Shown: positions 31,505 through 41,993 of the stretch, in pieces
Layout: every line of letters begins with the position of its first letter
Position numbering within the stretch: position 1 is the stretch's first letter
NCBI RefSeq assembly: GCF_028372415.1
Contig: NC_092872.1
Location: forward strand, 519,560,224-519,624,223
Length of the DNA: 64,000 nt
Origin: Notamacropus eugenii
Lineage: Eukaryota; Chordata; Mammalia; Diprotodontia; Macropodidae
Direction: 5' to 3'
Position numbers and translations under genes: made by a program
The notes under the pieces: generated by a model
What the model saw: the letters and a program-made list of their open reading frames with translations, nothing else
Told to the model about the DNA's origin: nothing
The model's database searches: none

Positions 31505-32611
31505 AGAGACAGAGTGCACAGAGTGATTTGAAGAGGATGGGATCATATCTTAAAAAAAAAAATGAAATCAAGCAGTGAGAGAGAAATATTGGGAGGAGAA
31601 AGGGAGAAATTGAATGGGGCAAATTATCTTTCATAAAAGAGGCAAGCAAAAGACTTATTAGTGGAGGGATAAAGAGGGGAGGCAAGAGAAAAACATGAGG
31701 TCTACTCTCATCACATTCCACTAAAGGAAAGAATAAAATGCACACTCATTTTGATAGGAAAACCTATCTCACAATACAGGAAAGTGGGGGACAAGGGCAC
31801 AAGCAGGGTGGGGGGGAGGATAGAGGGGAGGGCATGGGGAGGAGAATGCAATCCAAGGTCGACACTCATGGGGAGGGAAAGGATCATAAGAGAATAGAAG
31901 TAATGGGGGACAGGATAGGATGGAGGAAAATATAGTTAGTCCTATACAACACAACTAGTATGGAAATCATTTGCAAAACTACACAGATTTGGCCTATATT
32001 GAATTGCTTGTCCTCCAAAGGGAAGGGGTGGAGAGGGAGGGAGCTAAAGACGTTGGAACTCAAAGTGTTAGGATCAACTGTAATGTTCTTACCACTAGGA
32101 AATAAGAAATACAGATTAAGGGGTAAAGAAAGCTATCTGGCCCTACAGGACAAAAGAGAAGACGGAGACAAGGGCAGAGAGGGAGGATAGAAGAGAGAGC
32201 AGATTGGTCACAGGGGCAATTAGAATGCTTGGGTTGGGGGGGGGAGGGGATAAAAGGGGAGAAAATTTGTAACCCAAAATTTTGTGAATATAAATGTTAA
32301 AAGTTAAATTAAAAAAAAAAAAAGAGCAGACAGATGCCATGACAGTCCAGAGTCAGCATTGGCAGGGCTTGATAAAACTGATGGCATATGTGAGATGAGG
32401 GGGAGGAAACAATCAAAAAAATTCCTAGGTTATGAACGTGGGATGCAGGTGAATGGTGATGTTTTTGAAAGTGAGGAAGTGAAAAGGCTAACAGATTTTG
32501 GGGAGAATCAACCCTGTTTGGGACATAATCTGTTTGAAGAACCAGTGATGCATCCAGATGGATATAACCTGAAGGACTTTGGAGATATCAGCCTGTATTA
32601 GAGATGTAGAC

Positions 32612-32690
32612 TTGAGAATGATCTTTATCACAATGGTAATTGATGCCATTTTGGTCCTCTTCAAGAATGAAGGACAACAACCAATTGATG
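32612..32690 (+). mobile_element. 3' end of a WSINE-type SINE
   Basis: TTTTGGTCCTCTTCAAGAAT and GAAGGACAACAACC match the 3' end of the composite SINE at 43231-43539. Confidence 0.5.
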
Positions 32691-33005
32691 CCATAGAAAT
32701 GAATGAAATTGTTGACAAAGAAGCAGGCCAAGGATAGACTCTCCCTCACTCTATAAAGGCAAACAGTTGCCAAGCTTGCCAATTCTCCTTCTACGACTTC
32801 TCTCGTATTATCTCCGTGTCCACTCACAAGGCTACCATCTTGGTTCAGGCCCTCATCTCTTCTCACTTGAACTATTATTAATAGCCTCTGGATTGGTCTC
32901 CCTGACTCAAGTATTTCTCCCCTTTAAATCCATTCTCTACCCAGGAGTGAAAGTAATATTCCCAAAGAGCATGTCTTGCCATGTCACTTCCCTTCTCAGA
33001 AACCT

Positions 33006-33165
33006 CTAGAATAGGAGGTTCTTAACCTGGGGCCTCTAAATTGGTTTATTTAGATATGTAGGTATCTAAAACTGAATATAATTGATTTCCCCTGTAATCT
33101 TGTTTATTTTTATGTATTTACATTTTTAAGGTATTTTTATGTATTTAAAAAACAGTATTATGTGA
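33006..33165 (+). mobile_element. hAT-like MITE fragment
   Basis: AGGTTCTTAACCTGGGGCCT is the 5' terminus of the MITE whose 3' end is seen at 2410 and 44103. The interior decays into A/T-rich sequence. Confidence 0.5.
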
Positions 33166-33215
33166 GTCAATCAATTAATCAATAAACATTTATTAAGCAC
33201 TATGCTGAGTTCTGG

Positions 33216-33425
33216 AGGAGTCTGTGTTCATCCTTCGTTGCCCAAGAAGACCACGCCATCAGAGAAATGATGACATGACTTGCACTTGGCTTTGTTCTGA
33301 GTGAGGGAGGGCTGTGCAGGTCACCAGCCTCACTTCTCCTCCAGAGCCATCTGAATCCAGTGACCTGATATTCCTCAGGATGACTGGAGATGACCCAGCA
33401 TGCACTGGGAGACCTTGGGCCCTTC
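33216..33425 (-). mobile_element. Reversed 3' module of a WSINE-type SINE
   Basis: CATCCTTCGTTGCCCAAGAA, GAGAAATGATGACATGACTT, GGGCTGTGCAGGTCACCAGC and TCCTCAGGATGACTGGAGAT are the reverse complement of the 3' part of the SINE at 43231-43539. Another copy lies at 63785-64000. Confidence 0.75.
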
Positions 33426-33770
33426 TCAGACCAGGCACAAATTCTTGTATTTGACACTTAAAGCCCTTTACGACCTGATCTCTACTTACCTCTCCAGCTT
33501 TATCATACATCACTTTTCATGCCCTCTATGGTCCAAAGTAGCATTTTTGCCCTTCCTCTCACCCAGAGCATTCTATCTCCTATCTACCTACCTTTGCGCA
33601 GGGTGTTCCTAATGCCTGTAATGCCCTCTCTGTTAACCTCTTATTCTTACTATATAGTATCACGAGTTTCCTTTTAAAGCTCTGCTCAACTGCTAACTTC
33701 TATATTAGGTCTTTTCTGATTCTTCAGAGCTGCTAGATCCCTTCCAAATTACTCTGTGTTTATTTTGTAC

Positions 33771-34640
33771 ATAGCAAACAAGCAGAACCCTTGCTGCGCC
33801 CAGAAGGGGCTGGAGCTCTGCACCTTCTCCTTCTCCACTAAGGAGCCAATCTGCTCTGCACCCAAGCATGTGGTCAGGCCAGGGCGAGTCTTGGGAGAGC
33901 CTGGACTCTAATGAAAGGCTCTTTTTCTCTCAGTATTTAGCTTTTCATTTCTTCACCCTCCAAGGAAGATTTACTTAAAACTCAGTTTGGCGCTCATTTC
34001 TAGGGAATCCCCAAAATGAAAGGGACAGGGAAAGAAGAGATTAGTGGACCATGTAAATCAGATGTGGAGCAAGCACTTATTTCCTAGACATAAAAGAAAT
34101 GTGTAATGAAAAAAATCCTCCCAAGCACACTGACAAAAAACTTCAGCAAGCAGATGTATGAACTACTGTTATAATCTCCCAAGAGGCAGAAACTTACACA
34201 TCAAAATGTGAAGCTGTTTCTGGGACTGGTGAGTGAGCATTTTACATTTCACCTTATATACTGCTCCCCTCAAGAGAAGTGGCTTCTGGCAAGCCTGGTC
34301 AGGGATTGGCCTCATCCTCTCTCTTGCTGATTATTGGCAATCAGTGAACCCAAGATCTTTGGCCTTCTCAAACTCAGAAGATTGACATATGGGAGAGGTC
34401 CCCAGGCTTCTGTCGGAGGGGAAATGTTCTCCCCCCAACCCTATCCCTCACAGGAGAGGCTGAAAAGTATAAGGGGACTGCTTCATCATTTCCAAAATGC
34501 CAAGAGTCCTTCAGCACTGAGTCACACATGATCATGGGAAGTAGCCAAGGACTTTGTCATCCTCAAAATATCCAAACACTGAGCTAGCACCATGGTCATT
34601 AGGAAGCACATGAAGCATCTCTGGACACACCCTGTTAGAT
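33771..34640. other. No recognisable feature
   Basis: No repeat I know and no coding signal. It is one of the longer stretches without identifiable repeats and may be old unique sequence. Confidence 0.4.
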
Positions 34641-34644
34641 CTTT

Positions 34645-34690
34645 CTGTCTATCCGTTTATCTATCTGTCTGTCCGTCTGTCTACCTCACA
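34645..34690 (+). repeat. GTCT/ATCT simple repeat
   Basis: Imperfect CTGTCTAT/CTGTCCGT tetranucleotide tract. Confidence 0.75.
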
Positions 34691-34694
34691 TATG

Positions 34695-34835
34695 TGTATA
34701 CTATTTCTCCCCAAAGAATATGAATTTCTTGAGGACAGACCTGTTTCATTTTTGTCTCTGAACTGCCAATACTTAGCTAGTATCTGGGGCAAAGTAGGGG
34801 TTTTATAAATGTTTGTGCTTGCTTACTTCTGTGAT
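34695..34835 (+). mobile_element. Degenerate L2 3' end
   Basis: AATATGAATTTCTTGAGGAC, ACTTAGCTAGTATCTGGGGC and GTTTTATAAATGTTTGTGCT follow the L2 3' end order. Confidence 0.5.
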
Positions 34836-35124
34836 TGATTGAGGAACACTCTCATTCAGGATTCAGAGAGAATGAAGAATCATTAAAGGAGTGATTAGAA
34901 AGGTGAAAGGAAAACCAGGCGATTCAATATGTGTGAAGCCAAAGAAGTCGGAATCCTCAGCAAAAGGGGAGGGGAGGTGGCAGGTGGAGAGAGGTGTCAC
35001 CCACAAAAGAAGGGAGGGTTTGTTCACAGAGTCAAAAGATGGAGAGAAGTGAAGGAAAACACAGGAAAAGAACTGAATAAAAGGACCCTGGATTACTAGT
35101 GCGAAAGTGAACGAATTAGTACTA
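34836..35124. other. No recognisable feature
   Basis: Unassigned purine-rich sequence, no gene. Confidence 0.35.
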
Positions 35125-35376
35125 TCATTTGGGCTGTCAATTGGCCGAATCTTTTTGGAAAACATAGAAATATAGGATAAAAGCTAGAGAATTATTCATG
35201 CCCTTTGACTCAGTAATCTCACCACTAGAATTATATACTAAAGATGTTTTTTAAAGGAAAAACTCAATTTGTGTAAAAATATTCATAGTAGTTTATTCAT
35301 AATAATAAAAACTGTAAATAGCCAATATATCCAAAACATTGGGAATGACCAAACAAATTATGGTAATACTTTAGAA

Positions 35377-35620
35377 GCAGGTAGTAGATAGAGTGGATAG
35401 AGTGCTGGGCCTGGAATCAGGAAGATCTGAGTTCAAATCTGGTCTCAGAGACCTTCTGGCTGTGTGGACAAGTCATATAACCTTTGTTTGCCTCAGTTTC
35501 CTCAGGTGTAAAATAAGACTACCTTCCAGGTGAGGATCAAATGAGATAATAATTGCAAAGATCTTAACATAGTGTCTGGTACATAGTAAGCACTATATAA
35601 ATATTAGATATTAATAGTTA
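35377..35620 (+). mobile_element. MIR-like SINE with L2-like tail
   Basis: GAGTGGATAGAGTGCTGGGC, GAGTTCAAATCTGGTCTCAG, TTGCCTCAGTTTCCTCAGGT, then AGTGTCTGGTACATAGTAAG, which resembles the L2 3' end as in CORE-SINEs. Confidence 0.8.
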
Positions 35621-35644
35621 ATGATAATAATAAATTAATAATAA

Positions 35645-35887
35645 TAGCTAGTATTTTCATAGCACTTTAGGGATTGGAAAGCATTTTACATATGTTATCT
35701 CACTTGGGCCTTACAACACTGAATTAAGTGCTGTTATCATCCCCATTTTACAGTTGAGGGAACTAAAGTAAACAGAGGTTAAGAGACTTGCCCAGGGTCA
35801 CACAGCTAGTAAGTGTCTAGGACAGGATTTGAACTGGTCTCTCTGACTCCAGGTCCAATACTCAATCTACTATACCTCCAAGCTCCC
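35645..35887 (-). mobile_element. Near full-length MIR3-like SINE, antisense
   Basis: ATTTTCATAGCACTTTAGGG, CATCCCCATTTTACAGTTGA, TTGCCCAGGGTCACACAGCT, AACTGGTCTCTCTGACTCC and CTATACCTCCAAGCTCCC give the complete reversed order. Confidence 0.82.
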
Positions 35888-36074
35888 TGTGACATATGAA
35901 CTCATGAAATATTATTGTGCCATAACAAATGCCAAATATGAAGAATGCCAAGAAGTTTGCAAGGACTCATATGAAAGTGATGCAAAATATAGAAAATGGA
36001 ATCAGAACAACATACACCTTGACTACATATATACGTATATATACATACATATATACAAAATAACAACAAAATAT

Positions 36075-36560
36075 GAAAGATTCAAGGCAAAAAAGTCAAA
36101 AGGGAACACGGGGTGCTTTTATTATTGCTTTGTTCTTGTCAACATATGCTTTAAAAAGACAAATAACAAATCATGTGGAGCTCATAGTTTTGTATCTGAT
36201 TTTATTGTTTATTTGAAGATCTGTTGTGTTGAGGATTCCTAAATTTAGAGTTTGTTTTTAATAGGCATTGGGTTTGGCAGTGGAGTCACTCTTGACCTTA
36301 GAGACAGCAATTTCTTAAGAACAAAATGGGTGGAAGTCTGTTTTCAAAGGGTTGAGGAGTCTGTAATGAGGAAGTGAAGACGCTGAGCGCAGATAACTTT
36401 TGCATGAATTTTCATCATGAAAGGGAAGGGGAAGTGTAATGGCAGCTCCGAAGGCTTGAAGGGTCAAGGGAAAGCTTTTTTAGGACCAGGGATGCCTGAC
36501 CATGTTTGCAGGCAGATGACAAGAATCAATAGAAAGGGAAAGATTGACAATGCATGGCCA
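36075..36560. other. No recognisable feature
   Basis: Unassigned sequence. The 117-codon frame at 35889-36242 starts in L1 ORF2 and runs into it without known homology. Confidence 0.35.
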
Positions 36561-37215
36561 AAAAGGCACGACTCGTAGGACAAAGCCCTGGCCAAGGTCA
36601 TGGAATCCACAGTCTCAGCTGAGTCCACCTAGCCCGCCTACACCTCAGCAAGAATCCTCTCTACAGTCTCTCTAAGTTTTGTCTGAAGGCCTCCCATTAG
36701 GGGGACCACTGCCTCCTTACATGGTCTTTGGGACCACTTGAACACCTCTAATGGTTGGATCATTTCTCAACCCTACCATCCTGTGTATCAGATCTCAATT
36801 TGCCCCTTTATAAGTGCTAGACCTGGAGTGAGGAAGGCTCATTTTCATGAGTTCAAATCTGGCCTCGGATACTTACTAGCTGGGTGACACTGGGCAAGTC
36901 ACTTAGCCCTGTTTGCCTCAGTTTTCTCATCTGTAAAATGAGCTAGAGAAGGAAGCAGCAAATCACTCCAATATCTTTGTCAAGAAAACCCCAAATGGGG
37001 TCACAAAGAGTCAGACACGAATGAAATTTCTGAACCATAACACACTTCCTCTTACTGCTCTTAATCCTATGTCTAAGTTCAAACATAACCAGTCTAATAT
37101 CTCTTCTAGGTGACAGCTCTTCAAATACTTGAAGGCAGCTACCAAGTCCCTCCTCAGTTTTGTCTTCTCTGGGCCAAGAGATTATTTAGAACATCATTTA
37201 TAACTTGGACTGCTG
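36560..37215 (-). mobile_element. Antisense L3/CR1 LINE 3'UTR, split by a SINE
   Basis: CAGCAAGAATCCTCTCTACA, CTGAAGGCCTCCCATTAGGG (left) and AGTCTAATATCTCTTCTAGG, CTTCAAATACTTGAAGGCAG, AAGTCCCTCCTCAG (right) follow the reversed L3 3'UTR. A SINE sits at about 36813-37042. Confidence 0.65.
36813..37042 (+). mobile_element. tRNA-derived SINE with RTE-like tail
   Basis: ATGAGTTCAAATCTGGCCTC, GTGACACTGGGCAAGTCACT, AATCACTCCAATATC and AAACCCCAAATGGGGTCACA tail. Confidence 0.85.
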
Positions 37216-37255
37216 GAACACCTGCGTTAAAAGTAGTGTAATATGTAGTATGTAG

Positions 37256-37266
37256 TATTAGTAGCG

Positions 37267-37311
<45 letters not shown>
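37256..37311 (+). repeat. TAG trinucleotide microsatellite
   Basis: About 16 uninterrupted TAG units follow AGTAGCGGTAG. Related ATGTAGTATGTAGTATTAG sequence precedes it. Confidence 0.95.
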
Positions 37312-37339
37312 TAGCATGGGAACCAAATTTGTTCTTCCA

Positions 37340-37570
37340 AAGTGTCTATGAAATTGTAATTGATGAAAGTTACAATAATAGCCACTGTCTTTAGTACTTT
37401 AAAGTTGACAAAGCATTCATTTTATCTGAACCACAAAGCAACTCTGTAAGGTAAATTATAATGACATCTACTTTGCAGAACTGATGTGAAGATCTGATAA
37501 TACCTGTAAAGCACTTTGCAAACCTAAAAAAGCTATGTAAAAAGCTAGCTATCATTACTGTTGTTGTTGT
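37340..37570. mobile_element. Diverged SINE fragments
   Basis: GTACTTTAAAGTTGACAAAG suggests a reversed MIR3-like end, while ATACCTGTAAAGCACTTTGC near 37500 is a sense end. The layout is unclear. Confidence 0.4.
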
Positions 37571-37611
37571 TATAGGTATTAAAGATAAGAGGTGAAGCTA
37601 TTCCCATTACA

Positions 37612-37875
37612 ATGAAACAGCTAAATGGTTCTGTGGATGGAACACTTGGCTTAGATTCAGAAGTTCAAATCCTTCTCAGACACTTACTATGTAACTTATT
37701 ACGTAACTCTGGGCAAATCACCTAACTGTTGTTTGGCTCAGTTACCTCGGTTGTAAAATGGAGTTAATAGCAGCACCTACTTCATAAGGTTGTTATGAGG
37801 ATCAAATGAGATAAAATTTGTAAATTGCTAATCATAATGCCTGTCACATAACCATAAATGGTTATTCCCTTCCCC
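37612..37875 (+). mobile_element. MIR3-like SINE
   Basis: GATTCAGAAGTTCAAATCCT, CTCTGGGCAAATCACCTAAC, GCACCTACTTCATAAGGTTG and GAGGATCAAATGAGATAAAA. Confidence 0.75.
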
Positions 37876-37904
37876 CAATACATAAGCAATCACTTTATAC
37901 AGAA

Positions 37905-39000
37905 TTTTTTTTTTATAATAAAAGAATTTTTATTATACAGGGTTGACTTGACAAGTTAGGCACCCCCTACCCCTGCAACAAATATGGGGGAGGGGGAAGA
38001 AGCAGCATAGTGGGAAATCCACCAAAAACACTAATTCAGATGTGCTTCATTTTACCTTCTTCCTGTTTTCTCTTTTCCTCTAGGTCAGAGCTTGCCATTA
38101 TCCTACCCATTTCTAAAAAAGAGAGGGATAACAATCAGTTCAGTTCAGGCATCAGGGCTTCCTAACATCCATCCTTAAGCTCTGGAGCATCACAGAGTAT
38201 ATCCACCACTTTCTTTTTAGTGGACACTCGTAGATTCCTCTCCCTCAGTGAGAATATCAGTTTGAGGCAGAACTATGGGCATCATCTCTGGTGAAGGTCC
38301 ATTCTCTTCCTTAAGGTGGCCTTGATGTAGACAATGAAGATGGGACAGCTCTCTCTCAGGTGGCTGCTTCCAATTGTAACATGGATACCAAGAAGCACCT
38401 GCAGCCTGGGCAGGAGCCATTGGGATACAGCCCACAGCTCTATGGGAGTTGCTGAAATCAGTATTCTGTGGCTGTACCTGTGGGATGTGGTAACTGAGAA
38501 GACCATGGTCTCTGGCCTTCAGGATAGCCAGTCAGCTTCTTATGCTGCTTTATAGACACCTGTGTATGGGGCATGGAAGATGACACCTGTGTGAGCACAG
38601 ACAAACTTCTCCAAGAGCTTCACATTTCTAAAATTCACATGGAGCTTCTGATGCTGGCAGATAGGGCAAGGATTCCCAGCAACTTTGTTCCCCCGAATGC
38701 ATGTCTTAACAGGTTCGCTGGGGTAGGATACCACCTTTGTGGTTTCATTGATAATCAGCCCAGACTGCATGGGAGCCATATTGAGCCAGGTATTCTGTCT
38801 CTAGATATTCCTAGGGAGTATCCTGATAGAGGGAGACAGGAATGGCAGATTCTTCCTCAGGTGGAGCTTTGGTGCAGAGAGCCTGAGGAGTAGCCTGCAC
38901 CCAGTAGACCCCTCTGACAGGCATGAGACCCGACAGCCACCTAAGCAGAAAAGTTAGGAGAGAGGTTGCCTTCTTGGTGTATGGCTAAGAGAGGAGAGGG
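37905..39000 (-). pseudogene. MRPS18B: Processed pseudogene of mitochondrial ribosomal protein S18B
   Basis: A reverse-transcribed mRNA copy of the mitoribosome small-subunit gene MRPS18B. Reading on -, CDS-equivalent sequence runs from about 38972 to 38217 with no introns. Recognisable segments in order are [95 protein letters not shown]. It is dead: ATG is AAG (38970-38972), in-frame stops occur at 38811-38813 and 38745-38747, and frameshifts lie near 38715, 38545 and 38525. A reverse-strand AATAAA and poly-A (poly-T at 37907-37915) mark the 3' end. CTTTATACAGAA (37893-37904) and CTTTATATAGAA (39001-39012) form a 12-bp TSD with one mismatch. Confidence 0.93.
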
Positions 39001-39012
39001 CTTTATATAGAA

Positions 39013-39325
39013 CTTTTAATGATGAAAGGGAATAGTAAAATAATTCCATATATAAATATTTACTTTACATACAAGACAAAAAGATTATAGCCTTTTGGAG
39101 AAATGATTTTCCCTCCATGACCAAAGGAAAGGATAAGGTACAGTCAGTGATGCTGATGAGGAAGGAAGCTGCTGAAGCTAAATGGTCCCAATCTTCTCAG
39201 TGAAGTAGAAGACTGGATAATCTTCTGTAAGCATGTCGTCTAGTGGCAGAAGAAAATAGACTTGAGCAGTATTGTAGGAAAGAAGCTAGGGAGTTGATTA
39301 GAGCTGAGCAGGTGTGACGATATCA
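39013..39325. other. No recognisable feature
   Basis: Unassigned sequence downstream of the pseudogene insertion. Confidence 0.35.
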
Positions 39326-39327
39326 GT

Positions 39328-39940
39328 CCCCTATTTCAATGGTTCCCTATTACCTGTAAAATCAAATATAAACTCCTTTCTATTTGACATTTAAATAAAG
39401 TCCTTCACAACCTAGACCCAACCTACCTTTTCAGTGTTATCACACATTGCTATTCTTCAGTCCAGTCAAATTGACCTTTTTTTGGTTGTTTCTCAAAGCC
39501 AACATCTTCCGTCATCTCATGGCTGGCATGTATTCCCTCTTGATCTCCATCTCTTCGGATCCTTATAGTCTCAGCTCAAGTGACAGCTCTTACAGGAAGC
39601 CTTTCCTGATCCCACCACAACTGCTAATGCTTCCCCCTACAAAATACTTTGGATTGATTTTCCATATATTTTGTATATTCTCACCTGCTAGAATGTACAT
39701 TCCAGATATCGTTTCACTGTTGCCTTGTATTCCTAGCTCCTAGAACACTGTCTAGTACATTTATTGTTTGGTCATTCAGTCATGTCCAACTCTTTGTGAT
39801 TTCATGGACTTGTCCATGGAGTTTTCTTAGCAAAGATACTAGAGTGGTTTGCATTTCCTTCTCCAATGTATCCCCATTTTACTGATGAAGAAGATAGTAA
39901 TCTCTTAATAAATGTTTGTTGATTGATTGATACAGCCAGA
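39328..39940 (+). mobile_element. L2 LINE, split near its 3' end by a SINE
   Basis: GTCCTTCACAACCTAGACCC, CATCTTCCGTCATCTCATGG, GGAAGCCTTTCCTGATCCCA, CTAGAATGTACATTCCAGAT and CCTAGAACACTGTCTAGTAC precede the SINE. TCTTAATAAATGTTTGTTGA after it completes the L2 end. Confidence 0.82.
39762..39895 (-). mobile_element. 5'-truncated antisense SINE with RTE-like tail
   Basis: TCATTCAGTCATGTCCAACT, TTTTCTTAGCAAAGATACTA and TTTGCATTTCCTTCTCCA are the reversed RTE-like tail module. The tRNA-like head is missing. Confidence 0.75.
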
Positions 39941-40107
39941 CTTATGGTTATATCTGTTAAAGGAAGGGAAAATGGGGCAGGAGGGAAGATTCTATGACCA
40001 GGAAAGGAAAACAAGTACAAAGGGTGGTAGATCAGGTATTCTATTCCTATAATACAGGATTTAGGATAATCTATCTCTCAGTTTTGAAAAGAATTTGGGG
40101 GGCGGAG

Positions 40108-40119
40108 CCAAGATGGCAG
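40108..40119 (+). promoter_or_regulatory. YY1-like site at the HAL1 5' end
   Basis: CCAAGATGGCAG at the same distance from the element start as in copy A. One base differs (G to A outside the AAGATGGC core). Confidence 0.5.
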
Positions 40120-40245
40120 AGTAGAAAGACACACATACGCTACCTCCGAACCCACTGCCCATAAAATATCTGTAAAAAAAGACCCACCGGCGAATTCTGG
40201 AGCAGCAGAAGCCACAGAACAATCTCTGGAGATTTCTGCTCCAGA

Positions 40246-40396
40246 GAGCCTGAACACCTCTCGCAAAAGGTCCCTCGCACCCTGGACCTGGAGCAGAGCC
40301 CAACCCTGCCTCCTCAGCGCGGTGCAAAAAGGACCGGATCCGAGCAGGCTTCAGGGACAGGATCTCCAGCGGCCGCGCGGGTCCCCCACCCACAGG
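40246..40396 (+). repeat. Single 5'UTR monomer in HAL1 copy B
   Basis: GAACACCTCTCGCAAAAGGT through GATCTCCAGCGGCCGCGCGG to CCCACCCACAGG. It is closer to the second monomer of copy A (29722-29868), sharing CTCTCGCAAAAGGTCC and GAGCAGGCTTCAGGGAC. Confidence 0.8.
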
Positions 40397-40767
40397 TGAC
40401 AAGGGTCGGTGAGAGGGTCTCTTTGGTGGGTCGAGAGGGGAGTGGGGTGCCCCCATAACTCAGGCCCCCTCGGGAGGCAGCAGTGGAGGTAGGAGCAGAC
40501 CAGGGCTCCCCAAGCAGGCAGGAGCCTGGATCCATTGTTGAAGGTCTCTGCATAAACCCCCTAAGGGAACTGAGGCCCATGAGGCGGCCCTGCCCTGACC
40601 TGAGCACCTGAACTTAATCTCACACTGAATAGCAGCCCTGCCCCTGCCCAAAACCCTGAGGCTGGGAAGCAGCATTTGAATCTCAGACCCCAAGTGCTGG
40701 CTGGGTGGATCTGAAGGCGAGGTGGGGGTGGAGAGGACACTCAGAAGTCAAGTCACTGGCTGGGAAA

Positions 40768-41856
40768 ATGCCTAGAAAAGGGAAAAAAAATAAGACTATA
40801 GAAGGTTACTTTCTTGGTGAACAGGCATTTCCTCCCTTCCTTTCTGATGAGGAAGAACAATGCTTACCATCAGGGAATGACACAGAAGTCAAGGCTTCTG
40901 TATCCCGGCCCACTCAATGGGCACAGGCCATGGAAGAGCTCAAAAAGGATTTTGAAAATCAAGTTAGAGAGGTGAAGGAAAAACTGGGAAGAGAAATGAG
41001 TGACATGCAAGAGAAGTATGAACAGCAGGTCAGCACCCTGCTAAAGGAGACCCAAAAAAACGCTGAAGAAAATAACACCTTGAAAAATAGGCTAACTCAA
41101 TTGTCAAAAAAGGTTCAAAAAGCCAGTGAAGAGAAGAATGCTTTCAAAAGCAGAATTAGCCAAATGGAAAAGGAGATTCAAAAGCTCACTGAAGAAAATA
41201 GTTCTTTCAAAATTAGAATGGAACAGATGGAGGCTAATGACTTGATGAGAAACCAAGAAATCACAAAACAAAACCAAAAGAATGAAAAAATGGAAGATAA
41301 TGTGAAATATCTCATTGGAAAAACACCTGACCTGGAGAATAGATCCAGGAGAGACAATTTAAAAATTATGGGCCTACCTGAAAACCATGATCAAAAGAAG
41401 AGCCTAGACATCATCTTTCATGAAATTATCAAGGAAAACTGCCCTGAGATTCTAGAATCAGAGGGCAAAATAAGTATTCAAGGAATCCACAGATCACCGC
41501 CTGAAAGAGATCCAAAAAGAGAAACTCCTAGGAACATTGTGGCCAAATTCCAGAGTTCCCAGGTCAAGGAGAAAATATTACAAGCAGCTAGAAAGAAACA
41601 ATTCAAGTATTGTGGAAATACAATCAGGATAACACAAGATCTAGCAGCTTCTACATTAAGGGATCGAAGGGCATGGAATAGGATATTCCAGAAGTCAAAG
41701 GAACTAGGACTAAAACCAAGAATCACCTACCCAGCAAAACTGAGTATAATACTTCAGGGGAAAAATTGGTCTTTCAATGAAATAGAGAACTTTCAAGCAT
41801 TCTTGATGAAAAGACCAGAGCTGAAAAGAAAATTTGACTTTCAAACACAAGAATGA
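40768..41856 (+). CDS. HAL1 ORF1 protein, copy B, intact
   Basis: A 362-residue L1-type ORF1 RNA-binding protein, the only seemingly intact coding sequence here. In L1, ORF1p trimers coat the element RNA in a cytoplasmic particle and act as a nucleic-acid chaperone. Start MPRKGKKNKTIEGYFLGEQ is shared with copy A; an in-frame ATG at 40705 would add 21 poorly shared residues. Residues 1-50 are basic then acidic (LSDEEEQ). Residues about 52-190 are a Glu/Lys/Gln coiled coil. Residues about 194-285 form the RRM-like domain (RRDNLKIMGLPE, then RETPRNIVAKF). Residues about 288-350 are the C-terminal domain, with an Arg pair at 300-301 and RITYPAKLSI at 318-327. The stop is TGA at 41854-41856. No ORF2 follows, so mobility would need L1 proteins in trans. 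Function is untested. Confidence 0.92.
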   Translation: MPRKGKKNKTIEGYFLGEQAFPPFLSDEEEQCLPSGNDTEVKASVSRPTQWAQAMEELKKDFENQVREVKEKLGREMSDMQEKYEQQVSTLLKETQKNAEENNTLKNRLTQLSKKVQKASEEKNAFKSRISQMEKEIQKLTEENSSFKIRMEQMEANDLMRNQEITKQNQKNEKMEDNVKYLIGKTPDLENRSRRDNLKIMGLPENHDQKKSLDIIFHEIIKENCPEILESEGKISIQGIHRSPPERDPKRETPRNIVAKFQSSQVKEKILQAARKKQFKYCGNTIRITQDLAASTLRDRRAWNRIFQKSKELGLKPRITYPAKLSIILQGKNWSFNEIENFQAFLMKRPELKRKFDFQTQE

Positions 41857-41993
41857 AGAGAAGCATGAAAAAGTAAATAGCAAAGAGAAGTCATAAGGGA
41901 CTTTACTAAAGTTGAACTGTTTACATTCCTACATGGAAAGACAATATTTGTAACTCCTGAAACTATTCAGTATCTGGGTACTGGGTGGGATTA

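Larger units (their letters stand above)
29406..32320 (+). mobile_element. Full-length HAL1 retrotransposon, copy A
   Basis: This 2915-bp element begins GGGGCGGAGCCAAGATGGCG and ends with a poly-A at 32309-32320. A perfect 16-bp TSD AAAGAGCAGACAGATG lies at 29390-29405 and 32321-32336. Its structure is a CpG-rich 5'UTR with two monomers, an ORF1 of 362 codons with one premature stop, a ~1-kb 3'UTR, and no ORF2. HAL1 elements are known to be L1 derivatives that keep ORF1 and depend on L1 for reverse transcription. The perfect TSD, retained CpGs and clean tail imply a fairly recent insertion. Confidence 0.93.
28940..32480 (-). mobile_element. Antisense L2 LINE, split by the HAL1 at 29406-32320
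   Basis: Reverse-strand frames to the left (28804-29277, 29090-29389) contain GYYCNSLLTGF and preceding TTQVQAGLHNL, matching L2 ORF2 C-terminal order. To the right (32337-32480) the antisense continues through CCTAGGTTATGAACGTGGGA. The HAL1 TSD marks the insertion point. Confidence 0.65.
32761..33770 (+). mobile_element. L2 LINE, split by younger insertions
   Basis: Left part (32761-33005): CATCTTGGTTCAGGCCCTCA, GATTGGTCTCCCTGACTC, CATGTCTTGCCATGTCAC, the ORF2 C-terminal order of L2. Right part (33431-33770): TTAAAGCCCTTTACGACCTG, ATGCCTGTAATGCCCTCTCT, TAAAGCTCTGCTCAACTGCT. The break holds a MITE fragment, an unclassified fragment and a reversed SINE module. Confidence 0.8.
35125..36060 (+). 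mobile_element. L1 ORF2 C-terminal part, split by two SINEs
   Basis: Left part to about 35370: CATGCCCTTTGACTCAGTAA, AACTGTAAATAGCCAATATA, ACCAAACAAATTATGG. Right part from about 35888 encodes ELMKYYCAITNAKYEE, the Glu-x-Met-x-Tyr-Tyr-Cys-Ala-Ile motif typical of the L1 ORF2 C-terminus. Sense orientation, many stops. Confidence 0.7.
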
